From: Gloeomargarita sp. SRBZ-1_bins_9 | GTDB taxonomy: Bacteria > Cyanobacteriota > Cyanobacteriia > Gloeomargaritales > Gloeomargaritaceae | Assembly (NCBI GenBank): GCA_039794565.1 | Contig: JAUQVX010000002.1 | Location: forward strand, 192,126-256,125 | DNA: 64,000 bases | Direction: 5' to 3' | Shown here: piece after piece, positions 8,509 to 17,747 of the stretch | How positions within the stretch are numbered: the stretch's first letter is position 1 | Layout: every line of letters starts with the position of its first letter | Notes under the pieces: generated by a model | Database searches by the model: none | What the model was told of the DNA's origin: nothing | The model's input: the letters and a program-made list of their open reading frames with translations, nothing else | Made by a program: the position numbers and the translations under genes

Positions 8509-8826
8509 ATGAGCTTTTTTGATTCGGAGATTGTGCAAGCGGAAGCCCGGCAAATTTTCCAGGACTATCAGAACCTCTTGCAACTGGGCAGTAACTACGG
8601 CAAGTTCGACCGGGAAGGGAAACGTTTGTATATCGAGCAGATGGAGGGGCTGCTGGAGCGCTACCGCATTTTTATGAAGCGGGTGGAGTTGTCGGACGAC
8701 TTTATGGCCAAGCTAACCTACAAGCAGTTAGAGACGTTTTTGGAACGCTTTGGCCTGACCCCCCAGCAGATGTTTGACCAGATGGAACAGGCCCTGGAGC
8801 GGATGAAGCGGGAAATTGAGCCGTAG
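8509..8826 (+). CDS. DUF1825 family protein
   Basis: The 105-residue acidic helical protein starts MSFFDSEIVQAEARQIFQDY and has the block LERYRIFMKRVELSDDF. This is DUF1825, a short soluble family found throughout cyanobacteria and without known function. It has no membrane segment and no signal peptide. The next gene starts 11 bp inside its 3' end, which suggests a two-gene unit. Confidence 0.85.
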   Translation: MSFFDSEIVQAEARQIFQDYQNLLQLGSNYGKFDREGKRLYIEQMEGLLERYRIFMKRVELSDDFMAKLTYKQLETFLERFGLTPQQMFDQMEQALERMKREIEP

Positions 8827-9322
8827 GGTGGTCATTGGTGTCATGGGGCCCGGGGAAGCAGCCAGTCCCGAGGTGTGTGTGGTGGCTATGGCCCTGGGGG
8901 AAAAAATCGCCCGAGCCGGTTGGGTGTTGCTCACCGGTGGTCGGAATGTGGGGGTCATGCGGGCGGCTACCTTAGGGGCGCGGCAGGCTGGAGGACTCAC
9001 CATTGGTATCCTGCCGGAGGCAACCGACACCGCTGCCATCCCTGAACTGGACCTTGTGATTCCCACTGGTCTGGGGCAGGCCCGCAATGTGGTCAATGTG
9101 TTAGCCAGTCATGTGGTGGTGGGCTGCGGCTGGGGGGCTGGTACTACATCCGAAATTGCCCTGGCCATCAAATACGGTAAACCTGTGGTCCTGCTAGAGA
9201 TGCCCCTGGTGGCTCAAACCTTTTTCCAACACCTGTCGCCGGCGGTACGCATCGCCCAAACGCCTGATGAAGCGATTAGCCTTGTGGGTCAGCTTCTCAC
9301 TATGGGCCACCAAGCAACCTAA
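8816..9322 (+). CDS. TIGR00725/LOG-like Rossmann-fold protein
   Basis: A 168-residue protein with GVMGPGEAA near the N-terminus, LTGGRNVGVMRAA, and GCGWGAGTTSEIALAIKYGKPVVLL. These are the nucleotide-binding loops of the TIGR00725 branch of the SMF/DprA/LOG superfamily. The lysine-decarboxylase-like PGGxGTxxE motif of cytokinin-forming LOG proteins appears here as GAGTTSE. Ligand and reaction are unknown. The first possible codon is TTG at 8816, overlapping DUF1825; GTG at 8828 is an alternative. Confidence 0.75.
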   Translation: MSRRVVIGVMGPGEAASPEVCVVAMALGEKIARAGWVLLTGGRNVGVMRAATLGARQAGGLTIGILPEATDTAAIPELDLVIPTGLGQARNVVNVLASHVVVGCGWGAGTTSEIALAIKYGKPVVLLEMPLVAQTFFQHLSPAVRIAQTPDEAISLVGQLLTMGHQAT

Positions 9323-9426
9323 GCTAGTACCCCTCGCTGCCGGCATGGTATCGCTACAGACGGCAAAGAATGACTTAGGCGCATACCCAAGGTATGGCTT
9401 CGCTCCTACTTTACCCAGCGGGTCTG

Positions 9427-10281
9427 CTATTGGTCGTGAAAGCCAAAGAAAATTTCCCGGCGCCGGGGGTATTGGTTGAGGTAGCGGCGGAACTTTTGCC
9501 AATCGAAACTGCGGGGGTCTATGCGCGTGCCGGAGGTGTCCACCGCTTTATGGGTGGTGATGCGTTCCCAGGGCACACAGGTTTTGGCAATGAGCCAGGC
9601 CAGCGACCGATACTGAGCGTCGGTGTAACCGCTGTGAACCGTGGGATTGGCTGGAGGTGGGGGTGTAGGCACAGGTTTGGATACCGGCGTTGCGGTTGTC
9701 TCCCCGGCGGGTTGCGGCGGGCGATAGTAACCATCCACCGGCGATTCCAGGGAAATGTGATAGGCAAAGTTGTTGACGGAAAACACGCCTTTGGGGTTGG
9801 TTTTGACCGCTTCCCCCCGAAAGGACGAAGGTGCCGCGCCAAATGCCCGCAGATGGGGAGGGACCAGATACACCACCGTTCCGTCGCGCCGGATGATTAC
9901 GTGGTAGCTGACTTGCAGCTCATCCCGACCTGTATGGTCTTTTTGAAACAAACTAATTGCGGCATCGGCAGGGCCGGCAGTTTCATGCAGGACAATCAGC
10001 GGCGCATAGTCAATCGGTTGCCCCCACACATCCACCTGGTGCCGTAAGCCGTAGTTGCTGGGGTGGACAAAGACTGTTTCTTCCCGGGGTTGATACTTAG
10101 GCCAGGATTGGGCTGCGGATAAACCCTCGGGACACAAGCCAGGCCCTGCCGGTAAGGGAGACAACTGGCTAATCACAATTGTTTCCGCCGGTCGTCGCCA
10201 CCATCCCCAGGCTTGCGTCGTGGCCAAGCAGACCATAACCAGAATTGCCCATAGCAGCCAACGCCACCACCGCCGCATCAC
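9427..10281 (-). CDS. N-acetylmuramoyl-L-alanine amidase (Amidase_2 family)
   Basis: Secreted or membrane-anchored 284-residue protein with an N-terminal hydrophobic segment (about 7-25). The catalytic domain shows LIVLHETAG (zinc His about 97), VSYHVIIRRDGTVV and later ITTHKAVD, the zinc-ligand histidines of the Amidase_2/PGRP fold. It would cleave the MurNAc-L-Ala bond of peptidoglycan. A proline/threonine-rich insertion (about 190-215) splits the domain. The gene stands alone between a convergent gene and psb30. Confidence 0.88.
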   Translation of the reverse strand: MMRRWWRWLLWAILVMVCLATTQAWGWWRRPAETIVISQLSPLPAGPGLCPEGLSAAQSWPKYQPREETVFVHPSNYGLRHQVDVWGQPIDYAPLIVLHETAGPADAAISLFQKDHTGRDELQVSYHVIIRRDGTVVYLVPPHLRAFGAAPSSFRGEAVKTNPKGVFSVNNFAYHISLESPVDGYYRPPQPAGETTATPVSKPVPTPPPPANPTVHSGYTDAQYRSLAWLIAKTCVPWERITTHKAVDTSGTRIDPRSFDWQKFRRYLNQYPRRREIFFGFHDQ

Positions 10282-10381
10282 GGTGCCACCTCACACGCCG
10301 TTTTATAACATTTTGTAGCGATTGAACTGGCTGTAACCCACTTCTCCTAAAATGACTGGGTGTTTGTCTGGGAGGGAGCTT

Positions 10382-10498
10382 ATGTCTGCGCTGCTGGAGA
10401 ACTGGGAAACCTTGGTACAGCTACTGGTCGTGGCGCTGGTAATTCTGGCCGGGCCGGCGGTGATTTTCCTACTGGTGGCGCGCAACGGCAACCTGTGA
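10382..10498 (+). CDS. psb30: Photosystem II protein Psb30 (Ycf12)
   Basis: A 38-residue single-helix protein. The helix VQLLVVALVILAGPAVIFLL and the end LVARNGNL match Psb30/Ycf12, whose family ends in AGPxVIxLLAxRxGNL. Psb30 is a peripheral low-molecular-mass subunit that binds near cytochrome b559 and stabilises photosystem II. A GGGAGGGA ribosome binding site precedes the ATG. The last 30 bp overlap the 3' end of the convergent dehydrogenase-like gene. Confidence 0.93.
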   Translation: MSALLENWETLVQLLVVALVILAGPAVIFLLVARNGNL

Positions 10499-11143
10499 AA
10501 ACCACATCTCCGGGGGCAATTCCGGCTGATCCGGGCGGGTAATGATTTCAAAAATGCCATTGCGGGCCGCCGGTTGAGACAGGGCCTCGACACAGACCTG
10601 GGCTACCCGTTGTCGGGGAATCCGCCCCTCGAATAACGTATCCGGCCCCTGAATCACCAACCCCCCTGGGACATTCTCATTCAATAATCCCCCCGGTCGC
10701 ACAATCGTATAGGTCAAGCCGCTGTTTTGCAAATACAATTCCGCCTGCTTTTTCCAGTACAAAATAAACCAAAACAGGTTGAGGGGGTGGAAAAGCTGGG
10801 AAACACACAGGGACGACACCAGTACAAAATGCTGTACCCGGTGCAACTTGGCTACATCCACCAGGTTTTGCGTGCCGCAGCAGTCCACCGCCCAGGGTTC
10901 GGTGACCTTCCAGGACGGTCGTGCCCCTGTCGCACATAGCACCACATCACAGTTGGCCACCGCTGCCGGTAAGGTGGCTGGTTCGGTAACATTCAGGGTC
11001 ACCAGTTCAACATCCTGGGGCAGGATTTGCCGCGCCCGCTCCCAATCCCGTACCCCTGCCCGCACGGTAACCCCCCGCCGAATCAGCTCCTGGACAATCC
11101 GCCGACCCGTCTGCCCCGTCGCTCCTGCAACTAAGGCTCGCAT
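10469..11143 (-). CDS. Atypical short-chain dehydrogenase (NAD(P)H-binding, SDR5-like)
   Basis: The 224-residue protein starts with the Rossmann motif VAGATGQTGRRIV (G-x-x-G-x-x-G, residues about 7-13), then CDVVLCATGA and FVLVSSLCVS, and ends with the NmrA/Tic62-like region YTIVRPGGL. It lacks a classical YxxxK catalytic pair in the usual place (YWKK near 125-130 may substitute). Members act as NAD(P)H-binding or assembly factors in cyanobacteria; the substrate here is unknown. It is not Ycf39, which has a longer C-terminal domain. Confidence 0.8.
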   Translation of the reverse strand: MRALVAGATGQTGRRIVQELIRRGVTVRAGVRDWERARQILPQDVELVTLNVTEPATLPAAVANCDVVLCATGARPSWKVTEPWAVDCCGTQNLVDVAKLHRVQHFVLVSSLCVSQLFHPLNLFWFILYWKKQAELYLQNSGLTYTIVRPGGLLNENVPGGLVIQGPDTLFEGRIPRQRVAQVCVEALSQPAARNGIFEIITRPDQPELPPEMWFSQVAVARHQ

Positions 11144-11285
11144 GGGAACCCCGCTCGGTACTTTCTCCAGTTTACAGCTCAGCCGCAGGGGGTGACTGGT
11201 CTCCCTACTCCGAAGGACCCACCGGCAGATATCCGCTGACTAGAGCAAGGATGCAATGCCTTTGCCAGCTCCGTTCAACTCAGGG

Positions 11286-12470
11286 TCAACGGTAACGAAT
11301 ACCCGCCTGCCGCATCCGTTCGATGGCCAATTGCATCCGTTGTTCCGGCACCGTGAGGGCAATGCGGAAAAAGCCTTCGCCGGCAGCGCCATAGCCATTC
11401 CCCGGCGGCACAATGATCCCGCACTTTTCCAACAACAAAGTGGCGAATTCGGTGGAGGTATAGCCCGCCGGCACCGGTGCCCACACATACAAGGTGGCTT
11501 TCGGGGCAGTAATGGGCCAGCCCAGGGACTGCAACCCCGCCACAATTAAATCCCGTCGCCGCTGGTAGACCTGCATCAGGGCCTGTAACTGCGCTTCCGT
11601 AGTCTGGAAAGCGGCCATAGCGGCCCGTTGGATGGCCTTGAACACCCCCGAATCCACATTGGTCTTCACCTGCCCCAGGGCCTTTACCCCCTCCGCCGCG
11701 CCGCAGACAAAGCCCACCCGCCAGCCGGTCATGTTGTAGGACTTGGAAAGGCTGTGAAACTCAATGGTGATTTCCTTCGCGCCCGGTACCTGCAGCGCGC
11801 TGGGGGGCTTGTAGCCATCGTAGGCCATTTCCGAATAGGCGTGGTCATGGCACAGCAGAATATCAAACTCCCGGCAGAAGGCCACCGCCTCCGCAAAAAA
11901 GTCCAGGTCGGCAATCGCCCCCGTAGGATTGTTGGGGTAATTCAGCCAGAGCAACTTGGCCCGCCGCGCCACCTCCGTGGGAATCGCCGTAAAATCCGGC
12001 AAAAACCCCCGTTCGGGCTTAAGAGGCATGGTGTAGGGTTCCCCACCGGCAAACAGCGTCGAGGTGCGATAGACCGGATAGGCCGGATCCGGAATTAACG
12101 CCACATCGCCAGGGTCCACAAAAGCCAAAAACGTGTTGTGGATCGCTTCTTTTGAGCCAATAGATGACACCACCTCCCGGTCCGGGTCCAGAGTTACCCC
12201 AAACCGCCGTTGCATCCAAGCCGCCGCCGCTTGCCGGTATTCCTTTGTGCCCTGGTAGGGGGGGTAATTGTGGGTGCTGGGGTCATCAATCGCCCGGTGC
12301 ATCGCCTGGACCACATGGTCCGGGGTGGGCTGGTCCGGGTCCCCAATGCCCATATTGATCACATCCACCCCCTGGGCCACCAGAGCGTCCCGCTTGCGGT
12401 CAATTTCGGCAAACAAATAAGGGGGAATCTGCTGCAAACGACGGGCCGGTCGCATCACTGCCTCACGCAA
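11286..12470 (-). CDS. dapL: LL-diaminopimelate aminotransferase
   Basis: A 394-residue fold-type I aminotransferase. It shows MGIGDPDQPTP near the N-terminus, the NYPNNPTGA substrate/PLP loop, and SLSKSYNMTGWRVGF with the PLP lysine at about residue 243. DapL converts tetrahydrodipicolinate directly to LL-diaminopimelate with glutamate, the lysine and peptidoglycan branch used by cyanobacteria, plants and chlamydiae. Other class I aminotransferases look similar, but the GIGDPDxPTP start and overall length favour DapL. Translation may start at M1 or M6. Confidence 0.88.
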   Translation of the reverse strand: MREAVMRPARRLQQIPPYLFAEIDRKRDALVAQGVDVINMGIGDPDQPTPDHVVQAMHRAIDDPSTHNYPPYQGTKEYRQAAAAWMQRRFGVTLDPDREVVSSIGSKEAIHNTFLAFVDPGDVALIPDPAYPVYRTSTLFAGGEPYTMPLKPERGFLPDFTAIPTEVARRAKLLWLNYPNNPTGAIADLDFFAEAVAFCREFDILLCHDHAYSEMAYDGYKPPSALQVPGAKEITIEFHSLSKSYNMTGWRVGFVCGAAEGVKALGQVKTNVDSGVFKAIQRAAMAAFQTTEAQLQALMQVYQRRRDLIVAGLQSLGWPITAPKATLYVWAPVPAGYTSTEFATLLLEKCGIIVPPGNGYGAAGEGFFRIALTVPEQRMQLAIERMRQAGIRYR

Positions 12471-12495
12471 ACGTATGTTGTTCCATCATAAGGCA

Positions 12496-13263
12496 TCAGC
12501 GCTTAGGCAAAAACCACACCGCCAGTCCAATCCCCCCCAGATACAAACCCGCCATGGCACCCGCCAGTAGGATTTGGGTCAGGGGGTCAGTTGAGGGCGT
12601 CAAAATGGCCGCCACCACCACTGCAATCAGCACCACATAGCGCCAGCCTGAGAGCATCTGCCGGGGGGACACCAGTCCTAGGGCGCTCAGGACAAACTGC
12701 ACCACCGGAATTTGAAACGCCAGCCCCGTGCCCAACAGCAGGAGCAACACGAACTCGAAATAGCGCTCGATGGACCACAGGGGTTCAACGACCTCCGCCC
12801 CGTAGTTTAGGAAAAACCGCAGGGCCGCCGGAATCAACACCCCATAGGCAAAGGCCATCCCGGCCACAAACAGCACACTCGACCCCAGCACCACCGGCCC
12901 CAGCAACCGCCGCTCCCGCCGCGTCAACCCCGGCAGTACAAAGGCAATGATCTGGTACAGAATCAGGGGGCTACTGAGGATCAAGCCGCTGTAGGCCGCC
13001 ACCTTCAGGGAAACGAAAAAAAACTCTCCCGGCGCCATCTGCAAGAATTTCACTTCCCCCGCCGGTGCCTCTAAAAACTGTACGATGGGTTTGACGCCGA
13101 TAAAACACAGTACCGTGGCCACGGCAAAGGAACCAATGGCCCACCATAGCCGCTGTCGCAACTCCTCCAAGTGGTCAAACAGCGACATTTCCACATCATC
13201 AGGCGTTTCATCCAGAGGGTCGCGCTCCGGCGTCAAAACAGGGGTGGGTGGCTCCGCCGTCAT
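12496..13263 (-). CDS. tatC: Twin-arginine translocase subunit TatC
   Basis: 255 residues with six membrane segments. The N-terminal cytoplasmic part contains [13 protein letters not shown], the conserved signal-peptide-binding site of TatC, and the family block [12 protein letters not shown] follows the third helix. TatC with TatA/TatB-type proteins exports folded proteins across thylakoid and plasma membranes. No tatA is seen nearby. ndk starts 20 bp further on the same strand and both may share a transcript. Confidence 0.95.
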   Translation of the reverse strand: MTAEPPTPVLTPERDPLDETPDDVEMSLFDHLEELRQRLWWAIGSFAVATVLCFIGVKPIVQFLEAPAGEVKFLQMAPGEFFFVSLKVAAYSGLILSSPLILYQIIAFVLPGLTRRERRLLGPVVLGSSVLFVAGMAFAYGVLIPAALRFFLNYGAEVVEPLWSIERYFEFVLLLLLGTGLAFQIPVVQFVLSALGLVSPRQMLSGWRYVVLIAVVVAAILTPSTDPLTQILLAGAMAGLYLGGIGLAVWFLPKR

Positions 13264-13283
13264 AGCAACCGCAAATCAGGTTT

Positions 13284-13736
13284 TTACGATTCTACCAACC
13301 AGGGTCGGGTCGCCGGTTGCCAGGAAACCAGTTCATCCGGGGCAAACCACAGGGCAATTTCCCGTTGGGCCGTTTCAATGGCGTCTGAGCCGTGGATGAG
13401 GTTCCGCCCGATACTGATGCCAAAATCGCCGCGAATCGTTCCCGGTTCGGCATTCAGGGGGTTCGTCGCTCCAATAATTTTACGGGCAGCGGCCACCACC
13501 CCCTCCCCTTCCCAGACCATGGCCACCACCGGCCCGGAGGTAATGAATTCCACCAGGGACGGAAAAAAAGGGCGCTCCCGGTGCACGTCGTAATGTTTTT
13601 CCGCCAGCTCCCGGGAAACCCACAGCATTTTCAACCCCACCAGCGTAAAGCCTTTGGCCTCAAAGCGGCGGATGATTTCCCCCACCAGGCCCCGCTGCAC
13701 CCCGTCCGGTTTAATAGCAATAAACGTCCGTTCCAT
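13284..13736 (-). CDS. ndk: Nucleoside diphosphate kinase
   Basis: The 150-residue enzyme transfers the terminal phosphate of ATP to nucleoside diphosphates through a phosphohistidine. It starts [19 protein letters not shown], carries the [14 protein letters not shown] nucleotide-binding segment and the active-site block [12 protein letters not shown] with the catalytic histidine. The frame is open much further upstream, to 14078, but only from the ATG at 13736 does it match the family length of about 150 residues; the rest is antisense to tldD. Confidence 0.97.
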   Translation of the reverse strand: MERTFIAIKPDGVQRGLVGEIIRRFEAKGFTLVGLKMLWVSRELAEKHYDVHRERPFFPSLVEFITSGPVVAMVWEGEGVVAAARKIIGATNPLNAEPGTIRGDFGISIGRNLIHGSDAIETAQREIALWFAPDELVSWQPATRPWLVES

Positions 13737-13808
13737 CGGTTCCCTACCCAAACTCCTACTGAATTGTAGCCAAGCCTGCGCTAGATTAAGACAGATGAGG
13801 TCAAGGCC

Positions 13809-15233
13809 ATGAACCCGAAAACCCTCCTGCAAGCAATCGACGTGCCAGCGGACTGGGTTGGGCTGCGGCTGGTGCGGGAAAAAGCCACCCACTACCACTA
13901 CCGTGATGGTCACCCGGAACACCAGGGGCGCACGGACACCTGGGGCGCAATGGTGGAGGTGAGTGTCCAGGGTCGGCACTACTACAGCGCTACGAATGAT
14001 ATCACTCCCAGTGGCCTGCAACGGGCTGCCCAATGCGCCTATGCCTACGCCGCCAACCCACAGCTCCCCCGCACCCATGCCTTCCCCACACCGCCAGCGG
14101 TGACGGGTCGTTACAGTAGCCCGCTACGCCAGCCCTGGTGGGAACTCCAGCCCAGTGACCTAGCAGAACTTCTGGTTAAGGTGTGTCACACGCTCAAAGT
14201 CAGCGAGGCCATTATCTGTAGCCGGGCGGCCCTCTCCCTGACGGAAACGGAAACCTGGTGGGTAACCAGCAACGGGGCGGAAGTGTATCAGCACTTCTAC
14301 TACACGGCCAATCATTTTGCGGCGACGGCCCAGCGGGGCACGGAAACCCAAACCCGCACGGACCACGGCACCCTGGCGCGGTGTTACCAAGGGGGGCTGG
14401 AATGGCTACTCACTGATGACCTGTGGGCGCGGGTAGAGCGCATCGGCCGGCAGGCGGTAGAACTGGTGGAGGCCGAAAACTGTCCCACCCTGCGCACCCA
14501 CCTGGTGTTGGCCCCCGACCAGATGCTGTTGCAAATCCACGAGAGCGTGGGCCATCCCTTGGAGCTGGACCGGATTTTGGGGGACGAGCGCAACTATGCC
14601 GGCTGGAGCTTTGTGCGGTTGGCGGACTTTGGCCAGTTGCAGTACGGGTCGCCTTTGATGAACATCACTTTTGACCCCACCGTGCCGGGGGAATTTGCCA
14701 CCTATGCCTATGACGACACCGGGGAACCGGCCCAGCGGGAGTATCTGATTAAAGAAGGCAAACTCCTGCGGGGGTTAGGCAGTCGCGAAAGCCAAGGGCG
14801 TTCAGGGGTTTCCGGTGTGGCCTGTGGACGCGCTTGTTCCTGGAACCGTCCCCCCATTGACCGCATGGCCAATCTCAACCTAGAACCCGGCAGCGGCGAC
14901 CTGCAAGCCGTCATCAGTGACATCGAGCAGGGGATTTATATGGAATCCAACCGTTCCTGGTCCATTGACGACTACCGGCGCAAGTTTCAGTTTGGGTGCG
15001 AATACGCCCGGCTGATCGAAAACGGTCAGTTCACCAAAACCCTGAAAAACCCCAACTACCGCGGTGTAACGTTGGATTTCTGGCGGAATTTGGTGCGAGT
15101 AGGCGGCCCAGAGACCTGGGAAATGTACGGCTCGCCCTACTGCGGCAAAGGGGAACCCAACCAGGCAATTCGGGTAGGGCATGGGTCGCCGGTAGCCGTG
15201 TTTGCCGATGTGGAGGTTTTTGGGGGCGGCTGA
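13809..15233 (+). CDS. tldD: TldD/PmbA-family metalloprotease, TldD-type
   Basis: The 474-residue protein has the TldD zinc motif [10 protein letters not shown] (HExxxH, near residue 244), then [12 protein letters not shown] and a C-terminal domain with [17 protein letters not shown] and a GSP-rich end. TldD acts with PmbA (TldE) to process small modified peptides in other bacteria. The partner gene is not in the window. threonine synthase follows after 3 bp, so the two are likely co-transcribed, although no functional link is known. Confidence 0.88.
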   Translation: MNPKTLLQAIDVPADWVGLRLVREKATHYHYRDGHPEHQGRTDTWGAMVEVSVQGRHYYSATNDITPSGLQRAAQCAYAYAANPQLPRTHAFPTPPAVTGRYSSPLRQPWWELQPSDLAELLVKVCHTLKVSEAIICSRAALSLTETETWWVTSNGAEVYQHFYYTANHFAATAQRGTETQTRTDHGTLARCYQGGLEWLLTDDLWARVERIGRQAVELVEAENCPTLRTHLVLAPDQMLLQIHESVGHPLELDRILGDERNYAGWSFVRLADFGQLQYGSPLMNITFDPTVPGEFATYAYDDTGEPAQREYLIKEGKLLRGLGSRESQGRSGVSGVACGRACSWNRPPIDRMANLNLEPGSGDLQAVISDIEQGIYMESNRSWSIDDYRRKFQFGCEYARLIENGQFTKTLKNPNYRGVTLDFWRNLVRVGGPETWEMYGSPYCGKGEPNQAIRVGHGSPVAVFADVEVFGGG

Positions 15234-15236
15234 CCC

Positions 15237-16286
15237 ATGTGGCAAGGGGTAATTCACCATTTTGGGGAATACTTACCCGTCAGTGACCGGACGCCCGTGG
15301 TCACCTTGTATGAGGGCAACACCCCCTTGATTCCCGTCCCCCGCATCAGCAGTTACCTGGGCAAAAAAAACGTGCAGGTCTGGGTGAAATTTGACGGTCT
15401 CAATCCCACCGGCAGTTTTAAAGACCGGGGCATGACGGTAGCCATTAGCAAGGCCAAGGAGCAGGGGGCGGAAGCGGTGATCTGCGCCAGTACGGGAAAT
15501 ACCTCCGCCTCTGCCGCTGCCTATGCCCGCCGGGCCGGCATGAAAGCCTTTGTCCTCATTCCCGATGGCTATGTGGCCCTGGGGAAATTGGCCCAAGCGT
15601 TGATGTACGGGGCGCAGGTGTTGGCGATTCAGGGCAACTTTGACCAGGCCTTAGCCCTGGTGCGGGAGCTGGCGGAGCACTACCCTATTACCCTGGTGAA
15701 TTCCCTCAACCCCTATCGCCTGGAGGGGCAGAAAACAGCGGCCTTTGAGGTGGTGGACCAACTAGGACGGGCACCGGACTGGCTGTGTATTCCAGTGGGC
15801 AACGCCGGCAACATCACCGCCTACTGGATGGGCTTTTGCCAATACCTGCAACGGGGCAAGTGTCATCATTTACCCCGGATGTTGGGGTTTCAGGCCGCTG
15901 GGTCAGCGCCCCTGGTGCAAGGAGCGCCAGTGGACCATCCCGAAACCATTGCCACTGCCATTCGCATCGGCAACCCCGTCAACTGGCAGAGTGCCTTAGC
16001 CGTACGGGACGCCAGCCAAGGAGGGTTTTACGCCGTTAGCGACCAAGAAATTTTGCAAGCTTACCACCTGTTAGCCCGGGAGGAGGGCATCTTTTGTGAA
16101 CCGGCCAGCGCCGCCGCCGTCGCCGGTTTATTTCATCTACAGGACCAAATTCCCGAGGACGCTACCATTGTCTGTGTATTAACGGGCAACGGCCTCAAGG
16201 ACCCGGACAACGCCCTGCAGGGTCACCCGTTCACCCAGGGGATTCCCCCACAGCGGGAGGCGCTGGCGCGGGCGATGGGATTTTAG
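15237..16286 (+). CDS. thrC: Threonine synthase
   Basis: A PLP enzyme of 349 residues converting O-phosphohomoserine to threonine. GLNPTGSFKDRGMTVA carries the PLP lysine, ASTGNTSASAAAYA binds the phosphate, and VGNAGNITAYW and VLTGNGLKDP complete the family pattern. It begins DRTPVVTLYEGNTPLIPV after a short segment, as short-type (cyanobacterial and Gram-positive) ThrC proteins do. It is 3 bp downstream of tldD and its stop overlaps the convergent TIGR02652 gene by 4 bp. Confidence 0.95.
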   Translation: MWQGVIHHFGEYLPVSDRTPVVTLYEGNTPLIPVPRISSYLGKKNVQVWVKFDGLNPTGSFKDRGMTVAISKAKEQGAEAVICASTGNTSASAAAYARRAGMKAFVLIPDGYVALGKLAQALMYGAQVLAIQGNFDQALALVRELAEHYPITLVNSLNPYRLEGQKTAAFEVVDQLGRAPDWLCIPVGNAGNITAYWMGFCQYLQRGKCHHLPRMLGFQAAGSAPLVQGAPVDHPETIATAIRIGNPVNWQSALAVRDASQGGFYAVSDQEILQAYHLLAREEGIFCEPASAAAVAGLFHLQDQIPEDATIVCVLTGNGLKDPDNALQGHPFTQGIPPQREALARAMGF

Positions 16287-16801
16287 TCAAACAACCGCAG
16301 ATAGGGATAGCGCACCGGCGTCCCCGGCTCCTTATCCAGGACAAAATTAATCACTTCCCAACAGGGGTCTTCGCTGGGGTGGGGGCTAAAGGCCACCGGC
16401 AACCCGTACAGGCGATAGCGGCAGCCATCTTCACCGGGGCGGCTGGTTTTTTCCAGATAGCCCGTCATCAAGTCCTGATAGCGCTGGGCAATCGTGACCT
16501 TGGTTGCTCGGTAACCCTGGCTGTAGAGCTGGTCCAGAGCCTCGTGAATCTCAAAGCGAATCCCATCCGGGTGCGTGTGTTGGCGGTACCACTGTTGTTG
16601 CCAACGGCGCCAGCGGCGTCCCGACTGCAAATGCACCAACTCCCCCGTCTCCGGGTTGGCTTCAAAGGCCCCGTGGCGGGGACACAGATAGGTATCCGTC
16701 AATGTCAAGGCCGGAATCATCTGCCGGCAATGGGGACAGGGAATCTCCGGGCCGAAGATCGGATACTGCCAGCTCGGTGACACCAAGGGAAGCACTCCCA
16801 C
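16283..16801 (-). CDS. TIGR02652 family cyanobacterial protein
   Basis: The 172-residue protein has IPCPHCRQMIP and a later CPRHGAFEANPETGEL, a likely treble-clef-like zinc site, followed by a WRRWQQQWYRQHTHPDGIRF block. The pattern fits TIGR02652, an uncharacterised family limited to cyanobacteria. No membrane segment or signal peptide is visible. The ends of this gene and thrC overlap by 4 bp on opposite strands. Confidence 0.85.
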   Translation of the reverse strand: MGVLPLVSPSWQYPIFGPEIPCPHCRQMIPALTLTDTYLCPRHGAFEANPETGELVHLQSGRRWRRWQQQWYRQHTHPDGIRFEIHEALDQLYSQGYRATKVTIAQRYQDLMTGYLEKTSRPGEDGCRYRLYGLPVAFSPHPSEDPCWEVINFVLDKEPGTPVRYPYLRLFD

Positions 16802-16824
16802 GCATCTACTGCCATTGTAACGGC

Positions 16825-17196
16825 CTATGGGGGTGGGATGGTGATCAACTGGCGGGCAATCCCCAGGGTGCGATAGCGGTTACCAAACAAATCCGTCGTG
16901 TAAATGCTGAACACCAGGTAATTCTGTACCTTGGTGTTGCGCCGGAGAAATTCCTTGGTGGGTTCCTTCAGCGCCAGCAGCAGTTCACTACAGGATTGTT
17001 GGAGATAGGGCGCCAGCATCCTCAAAAAATCGTCCGTCTGCTGGGTTTCCCTGAGCAACTCCGGCAGGCGCGGGCAAAGTTCCTGGCGCAGGGTGCTGTA
17101 GGCATACTCCAGATACTGCCGCTCAGGGGGATTCGTAACCGTCAACCCCACCACCGCCACACCCACCACCGCTGCTAGACCCCAACCCAGCTTCAT
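16825..17196 (-). CDS. DUF4359-like membrane-anchored protein
   Basis: A 123-residue protein starting [20 protein letters not shown], a signal anchor, followed by a short domain with [20 protein letters not shown], and [21 protein letters not shown]. This arrangement matches DUF4359, a family of unknown function found in cyanobacteria. The frame runs upstream to 17250, but the ATG at 17196 places the hydrophobic segment at the N-terminus. Its start is 56 bp from the divergent purE start. Confidence 0.75.
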   Translation of the reverse strand: MKLGWGLAAVVGVAVVGLTVTNPPERQYLEYAYSTLRQELCPRLPELLRETQQTDDFLRMLAPYLQQSCSELLLALKEPTKEFLRRNTKVQNYLVFSIYTTDLFGNRYRTLGIARQLITIPPP

Positions 17197-17252
17197 GTCC
17201 CTTGCCTGACCCCATCCTCCAGTATGATAGAGACGCCGCGTGGAGGTCACAA

Positions 17253-17747
17253 GTGCCTTTAGTTGGGATCATCATGGGCAGTGATTCGGATTTGCCGGTG
17301 ATGCAGCAGGCGGCCCAGGTGTGCGCCGAATTCGCTGTGCCCTACGAACTGGCCATTGTCTCGGCCCATCGCACCCCCCATCGCATGGTCAGCTACGCCG
17401 AATCGGCCCACCAACGGGGACTGCGGGTGATCATTGCGGGCGCCGGTGGGGCAGCTCATTTGCCTGGCATGGTGGCCTCCCTGACCCCTTTACCGGTCAT
17501 TGGCGTGCCCATTCCCACCGCTCATCTCCAGGGGTTGGACTCCCTCTACTCTATCGTGCAAATGCCCAAAGGGATTCCCGTTGCCACCGTCGCCATCGGC
17601 AATGCCACCAATGCCGGTTTACTCGCCGTACAGATCCTGGCCAGCCACGACCCCGAACTCCTACAGCGGGTGCAGGCCTATCGGCAAAACCTGAGTCAAC
17701 AGGTACTGGCTAAACAGGCGCAACTGGAGCAACAGGGCTGGCCGTAA
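17253..17747 (+). CDS. purE: N5-carboxyaminoimidazole ribonucleotide mutase
   Basis: Class I PurE, 164 residues from the GTG start, moving the carboxylate of N5-CAIR to C4 in purine synthesis. Family motifs are [13 protein letters not shown] at the N-terminus, SAHRTPHRM, and [13 protein letters not shown]. The GTG at 17253 follows GGAGG at the right spacing; a longer TTG start at 17202 adds non-homologous residues. The partner purK is at 35.8-37.0 kb. The last 38 bp overlap the convergent ispH. Confidence 0.95.
   Translation: MPLVGIIMGSDSDLPVMQQAAQVCAEFAVPYELAIVSAHRTPHRMVSYAESAHQRGLRVIIAGAGGAAHLPGMVASLTPLPVIGVPIPTAHLQGLDSLYSIVQMPKGIPVATVAIGNATNAGLLAVQILASHDPELLQRVQAYRQNLSQQVLAKQAQLEQQGWP

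Noticed and set aside
13737-14078. N-terminal extension of ndk of 114 codons
   Set aside because: It is antisense to tldD and lies outside the conserved NDK length.
17202-17252. Longer PurE start (TTG at 17202)
   Set aside because: It adds 17 residues without homology; the GTG at 17253 has a well-placed GGAGG.
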